Assembly: GCF_945956895.1 (NCBI RefSeq)
Contig: NZ_CAMFJF010000028.1
Location: 1-50,104, forward strand
Length of the DNA: 50,104 bases
From: an uncultured Allobosea sp.
GTDB taxonomy: Bacteria; Pseudomonadota; Alphaproteobacteria; Rhizobiales; Beijerinckiaceae
Direction: 5' to 3'
Part shown: positions 46,075 to 50,104 of the stretch, piece by piece
Numbering within the stretch: position 1 is the stretch's first letter
Layout of the letters: each line of letters starts with the position of its first letter
Made by a program: the position numbers and the translations under genes
The notes under the pieces: model-generated
The model's input: the letters and a program-made list of their open reading frames with translations, nothing else
The model's database searches: none
Told to the model about the DNA's origin: nothing

Positions 46075-46396
46075 GGACTTCCTCCCGGACACCCGCCTGA
46101 ATGGCAGGCCTGCTTTGGTCGGGAGGTTTAGGGGCAAAGGCACGATGCGTCCAGCAATGCCAAAGTCATAGCGGCGGCGCTTTTCCTGCCGCGATAACTC
46201 CGAGCTCACTTGAAAAGCCTCTCAACCCTCATCCTGAGGAGCCATTCCCGTGGGAATGGCGTCTCGAAGGATGCTCCAGGAAGCTCAGAGACATCTGGAG
46301 CATCCTTCGAGACGCCGCGTGCCGCGGCTCCTCAGGATGAGGGCTGTGCTTTCAAAGCGGCTCTCCGTCAGACCGAAAAGCCCCTACCCAAAGCCT
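46075..46396. other. Intergenic stretch between the Bug and YaiI genes
   Basis: About 320 bases without a credible gene. It contains the family 4 palindromic repeat (46226-46343); the bases before it (46075-46225) presumably hold the promoter of the binding-protein gene. Nothing else is seen. Confidence 0.6.
46226..46343. repeat. Palindromic intergenic repeat, family 4 (CCTCATCCTGAGGAGC type)
   Basis: CCCTCATCCTGAGGAGCC at the left pairs with GGCTCCTCAGGATGAGGG at the right. Inner parts pair too: GGCGTCTCGAAGGATGCTCC with its complement near the centre, and a small CATTCCCGTGGGAATG hairpin. The full unit could fold into one very long cruciform. Confidence 0.9.
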
Positions 46397-48245
<1,849 letters not shown>

Positions 48246-48250
48246 GCATC

Positions 48251-48673
48251 ATGACCAAAGGCGCCGCAACGCGCCGGATCGTTCTGGCCGGGGGCTTCAT
48301 GCTCCCGGCCTCTTTCGTTTTCGGGCAATCGGCGGCGACGCTCTCGCCCCGAGAAGCCTATGAGGCGGCGCAGGCGAAGCGCATCCTGCTCGTCGATATC
48401 CGCGGCGCGCAGGAATGGGCCGATACCGGCTTGCCGCAGGGCGCCCTGCCGCTGGATGTCGATGCGCCGGCCTTCGAGGTCAGGATCGCGGGCTTGCGCC
48501 TCGACCATCCCGGCAAGCGCATCGTCCTGATCGATCGGACAGGCGCGCAGGCGGTCGCCGTGGCTCAGAAGCTGGCCGGGCGCGGCTGGCGCGATCTCGC
48601 TGGTGTAAGGGGCGGCATGCTCGGGCCGGGCGGCTGGCTGGCCGAGAAGCTGCCGGTGACGGAGTATCGTTAG
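48251..48673 (+). CDS. Secreted rhodanese-like protein without the catalytic cysteine
   Basis: A 140-residue protein with a signal-like start (R-R-I-V-L-A-G-G-F-M-L-P-A-S) and a single rhodanese fold: I-L-L-V-D-I-R-G-A-Q-E-W, then V-L-I-D-R-T-G-A-Q-A where active rhodaneses have a Cys-centred loop, and G-V-R-G-G-M near the end. No cysteine is present, so it cannot transfer sulfur and is more likely a binding domain. It starts 5 bases after the aminotransferase stop with a weak ribosome-binding site, so it is probably translated by coupling. Confidence 0.82.
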   Translation: MTKGAATRRIVLAGGFMLPASFVFGQSAATLSPREAYEAAQAKRILLVDIRGAQEWADTGLPQGALPLDVDAPAFEVRIAGLRLDHPGKRIVLIDRTGAQAVAVAQKLAGRGWRDLAGVRGGMLGPGGWLAEKLPVTEYR

Positions 48674-48677
48674 CCTT

Positions 48678-48794
48678 CCTTCTCCCCTCGGGGGAGAAGG
48701 TGGCAGCGCGGAGCGCTGACGGATGAGGGAAGAATAGCGCTAACGGCCCTCATCCGTCTGCTTCGCAGACACCTTCTCCCCCGAGGGGAGAAGG
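48678..48794. repeat. Palindromic intergenic repeat, family 5 (CCTTCTCCCC type)
   Basis: CCTTCTCCCC-TCG-GGGGAGAAGG and CCTTCTCCCCC-GAGGGGAGAAGG stand at the two ends; between them GGATGAGGG pairs with CCCTCATCC and an inner AGCGC/GCGCT pair is present. The right half is read as the last codons of trmD (stop at 48740). Confidence 0.9.
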
Positions 48795-49471
48795 GAAAGA
48801 AGGTCCGGCCGCCGCTCCCGCGTGATCTGCTCCGCCTGCTCGCGCCGCCATTTCGCGATGCGGGCATGGTCGCCGGAGAGCAGCGCGTCCGGCAGCCCCC
48901 TGCCCTCCCATTCGCGCGGACGCGTGTAATGCGGGTATTCGAGCAAGCCGTTCTCGAAGCTCTCGTCCTCGCCGGAAGCGACCTTGCCCATCACACCGGG
49001 GATGAGGCGTACGCAGGCATCGAGCAGCGTCAGCGCCGCCATCTCCCCACCCGAGAGGATGTAGTCGCCGATCGAGACCTCGATCAGGTTGCGCCCCTCG
49101 ATCACCCGCTCGTCCACACCCTCGAAGCGCCCGCAGACGATAACGAGGCCGGAACCCTCCGCCCAATCGCGGACCTGTTCCTGCTTGAGCGGCCGGCCGC
49201 GCGGCGACATCAGCAGGCGCGGGCGCGCGTCATCCGCCGGCACGGCGGCATCGATCGCCGCGGCGAGCACGTCGCAGCGCAGCACCATGCCGGCGCCGCC
49301 GCCAGCCGGATTGTCGTCGACATTGCGGTGGCGGCCGATGCCGTGCTCGCGAATCTGGTGGGTATCGAGCGACCACAATCCCTTGCGCAGCCCCTCGCCC
49401 GCCAGAGAGATGCCGAGCGGCCCCGGAAACATCTCCGGATAGAGCGTCAGGATCGAGGCGCGGAAGGACAT
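48740..49471 (-). CDS. trmD: tRNA (guanosine(37)-N1)-methyltransferase TrmD
   Basis: Methylates G37 in tRNAs to prevent frameshifting. The 243-residue product has the trefoil-knot SAM site: [20 protein letters not shown] and [14 protein letters not shown], then P-G-V-M-G and the [15 protein letters not shown] loop. ATG 49471 begins [15 protein letters not shown]. The last 18 or so residues ([16 protein letters not shown]) are coded by the intergenic repeat and are not part of the fold. Its start lies 4 bases after the HAD gene, so the two are co-transcribed. Confidence 0.96.
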   Translation of the reverse strand: MSFRASILTLYPEMFPGPLGISLAGEGLRKGLWSLDTHQIREHGIGRHRNVDDNPAGGGAGMVLRCDVLAAAIDAAVPADDARPRLLMSPRGRPLKQEQVRDWAEGSGLVIVCGRFEGVDERVIEGRNLIEVSIGDYILSGGEMAALTLLDACVRLIPGVMGKVASGEDESFENGLLEYPHYTRPREWEGRGLPDALLSGDHARIAKWRREQAEQITRERRPDLLSLLPSGEKVSAKQTDEGR

Positions 49472-49475
49472 GCTT

Positions 49476-50104
49476 TCAAGCAAAGCTCAACGCGGGCAAC
49501 CCGTCCAGCGCCGTGAAATCAGGGGCCGAGGCGATCAGGTTGTCGTAAGCCGCGAAGCCCTCCGGGCCGAGCAGGGTGAGCAGCGCCACCGCCCGCATGC
49601 CGGCGCGGCGCGCCGCCTCCACACCGAGCGGCGCATCCTCGAAGACGATACAATCGGCCGGATCGACCTTCATGCGCTCGGCGGCGGCCAGGAACATGTC
49701 GGGATGCGGCTTGCCGCGAAAACCCTGGCTCGGCGAGACGATGGTCGCGAAGCGCCGGCGCAGGTCCAGCGCATCGAGCACCACTTCGATATTGTCAGGC
49801 GGCGCAGCGGTGCCGACTGCCATCGGCACGCCTGCCGCATCGGCACGCGCCATCAGGTCGAGCAACCCGGCCGTCGCCGCGACATGCGGGCGATAGGCCT
49901 CGCGATAGAGCGCTTCCTTGGCATCGCCCATCGCGGCGATCTCGTCGCCGGTGGCATTCGGAAAATAGGGCCCGACGATCTCGCCCAGCGCCATGCCGGC
50001 GGTGCGGGCCGAAAAGGTCTCGCGATCGAAGGGCAGATTGTTAGCGACGTGCCAGCTCTCCCAGGCATCGTCATGGAAGCGCATGTTGTCGACGATGGTG
50101 CCGT
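49476..50104 (-). CDS. HAD-superfamily hydrolase (subfamily IA), 5' end cut by the window edge
   Basis: At least 209 residues are in the window. The start lies beyond the right edge: the bases upstream of ATG 50084 read in frame as G-T-I-V-D-N, the end of the D-x-D-G-T-x-x-D nucleophile motif. Later motifs are present: V-G-T-A-A-P-P (motif II), the lysine in [10 protein letters not shown], and [12 protein letters not shown] (motif IV). The type resembles beta-phosphoglucomutase and small-sugar phosphatases; the substrate is open. It lies just upstream of trmD on the same strand. Confidence 0.9.
   Translation of the reverse strand, partial: GTIVDNMRFHDDAWESWHVANNLPFDRETFSARTAGMALGEIVGPYFPNATGDEIAAMGDAKEALYREAYRPHVAATAGLLDLMARADAAGVPMAVGTAAPPDNIEVVLDALDLRRRFATIVSPSQGFRGKPHPDMFLAAAERMKVDPADCIVFEDAPLGVEAARRAGMRAVALLTLLGPEGFAAYDNLIASAPDFTALDGLPALSFA

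Overview
The window is high-GC chromosomal DNA from an alphaproteobacterium of the order Hyphomicrobiales (Rhizobiales), most like Bosea or a close relative. Three things point there: the gene orders yqeY-dnaG-rpoD, carB-greA and lrp/ELM1/trxB/lsrB; a primase whose N-terminal domain lacks zinc ligands; and many long palindromic intergenic repeats of the GTCATTGCGAG and GTCATTCCGGG type. The genus is an inference from gene order and style, not from a marker gene.

Bases 1-5.4 kb are accessory DNA. A primase-helicase of plasmid/phage type runs in from the left edge. It is followed by a non-coding stretch with repeated TTGTCCCC words (candidate replication origin), two small unknown genes on the same strand, and two unknown genes on the other strand, one encoding a two-helix membrane protein. 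A palindrome-rich, gene-poor stretch (5.4-6.26 kb) separates this from the core genome. No integrase, transposase, tRNA or clear attachment site is visible.

6.26-12.4 kb holds housekeeping genes: rpoD, dnaG and a GatB/YqeY protein on the minus strand, then carA. 12.5-25 kb is a mixed region: NIPSNAP protein, prephenate dehydrogenase-like protein, truncated haemoglobin, a LysR/EamA divergent pair, cyclopropane fatty acid synthase, two methyltransferases, a zinc-ribbon membrane protein with a secreted partner, GtrA protein, a putative zinc metallochaperone (AztD type) behind a Zur-like box, and an ArsR regulator divergent from an MFS exporter with three palindromes between them.

25.1-37.8 kb carries carB-greA, an Lrp regulator, an ELM1-family protein, trxB and a LysR regulator that matches LsrB/VtlR in position and N-terminus. 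Right behind it is a promoter, a LysR-type box at about -65 and a strong terminator enclosing about 140 nt without a gene. This is the expected place and architecture of an AbcR-family small RNA and is the best non-coding find here. An FMN reductase, ogt, msrP and leuB follow.

38-50.1 kb contains two orphan transporter binding proteins, RidA, a lytic transglycosylase, SemiSWEET and DUF486 membrane proteins, a PQQ-type sugar dehydrogenase, a PAP2 phosphatase, a YaiI protein, aspartate aminotransferase with a Cys-less rhodanese, trmD (whose C-terminus is written by a repeat element) and a HAD hydrolase cut by the right edge.

At least six families of long palindromic repeats lie between genes, often where two genes converge. 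No CRISPR array, rRNA, tRNA or insertion sequence was recognised.
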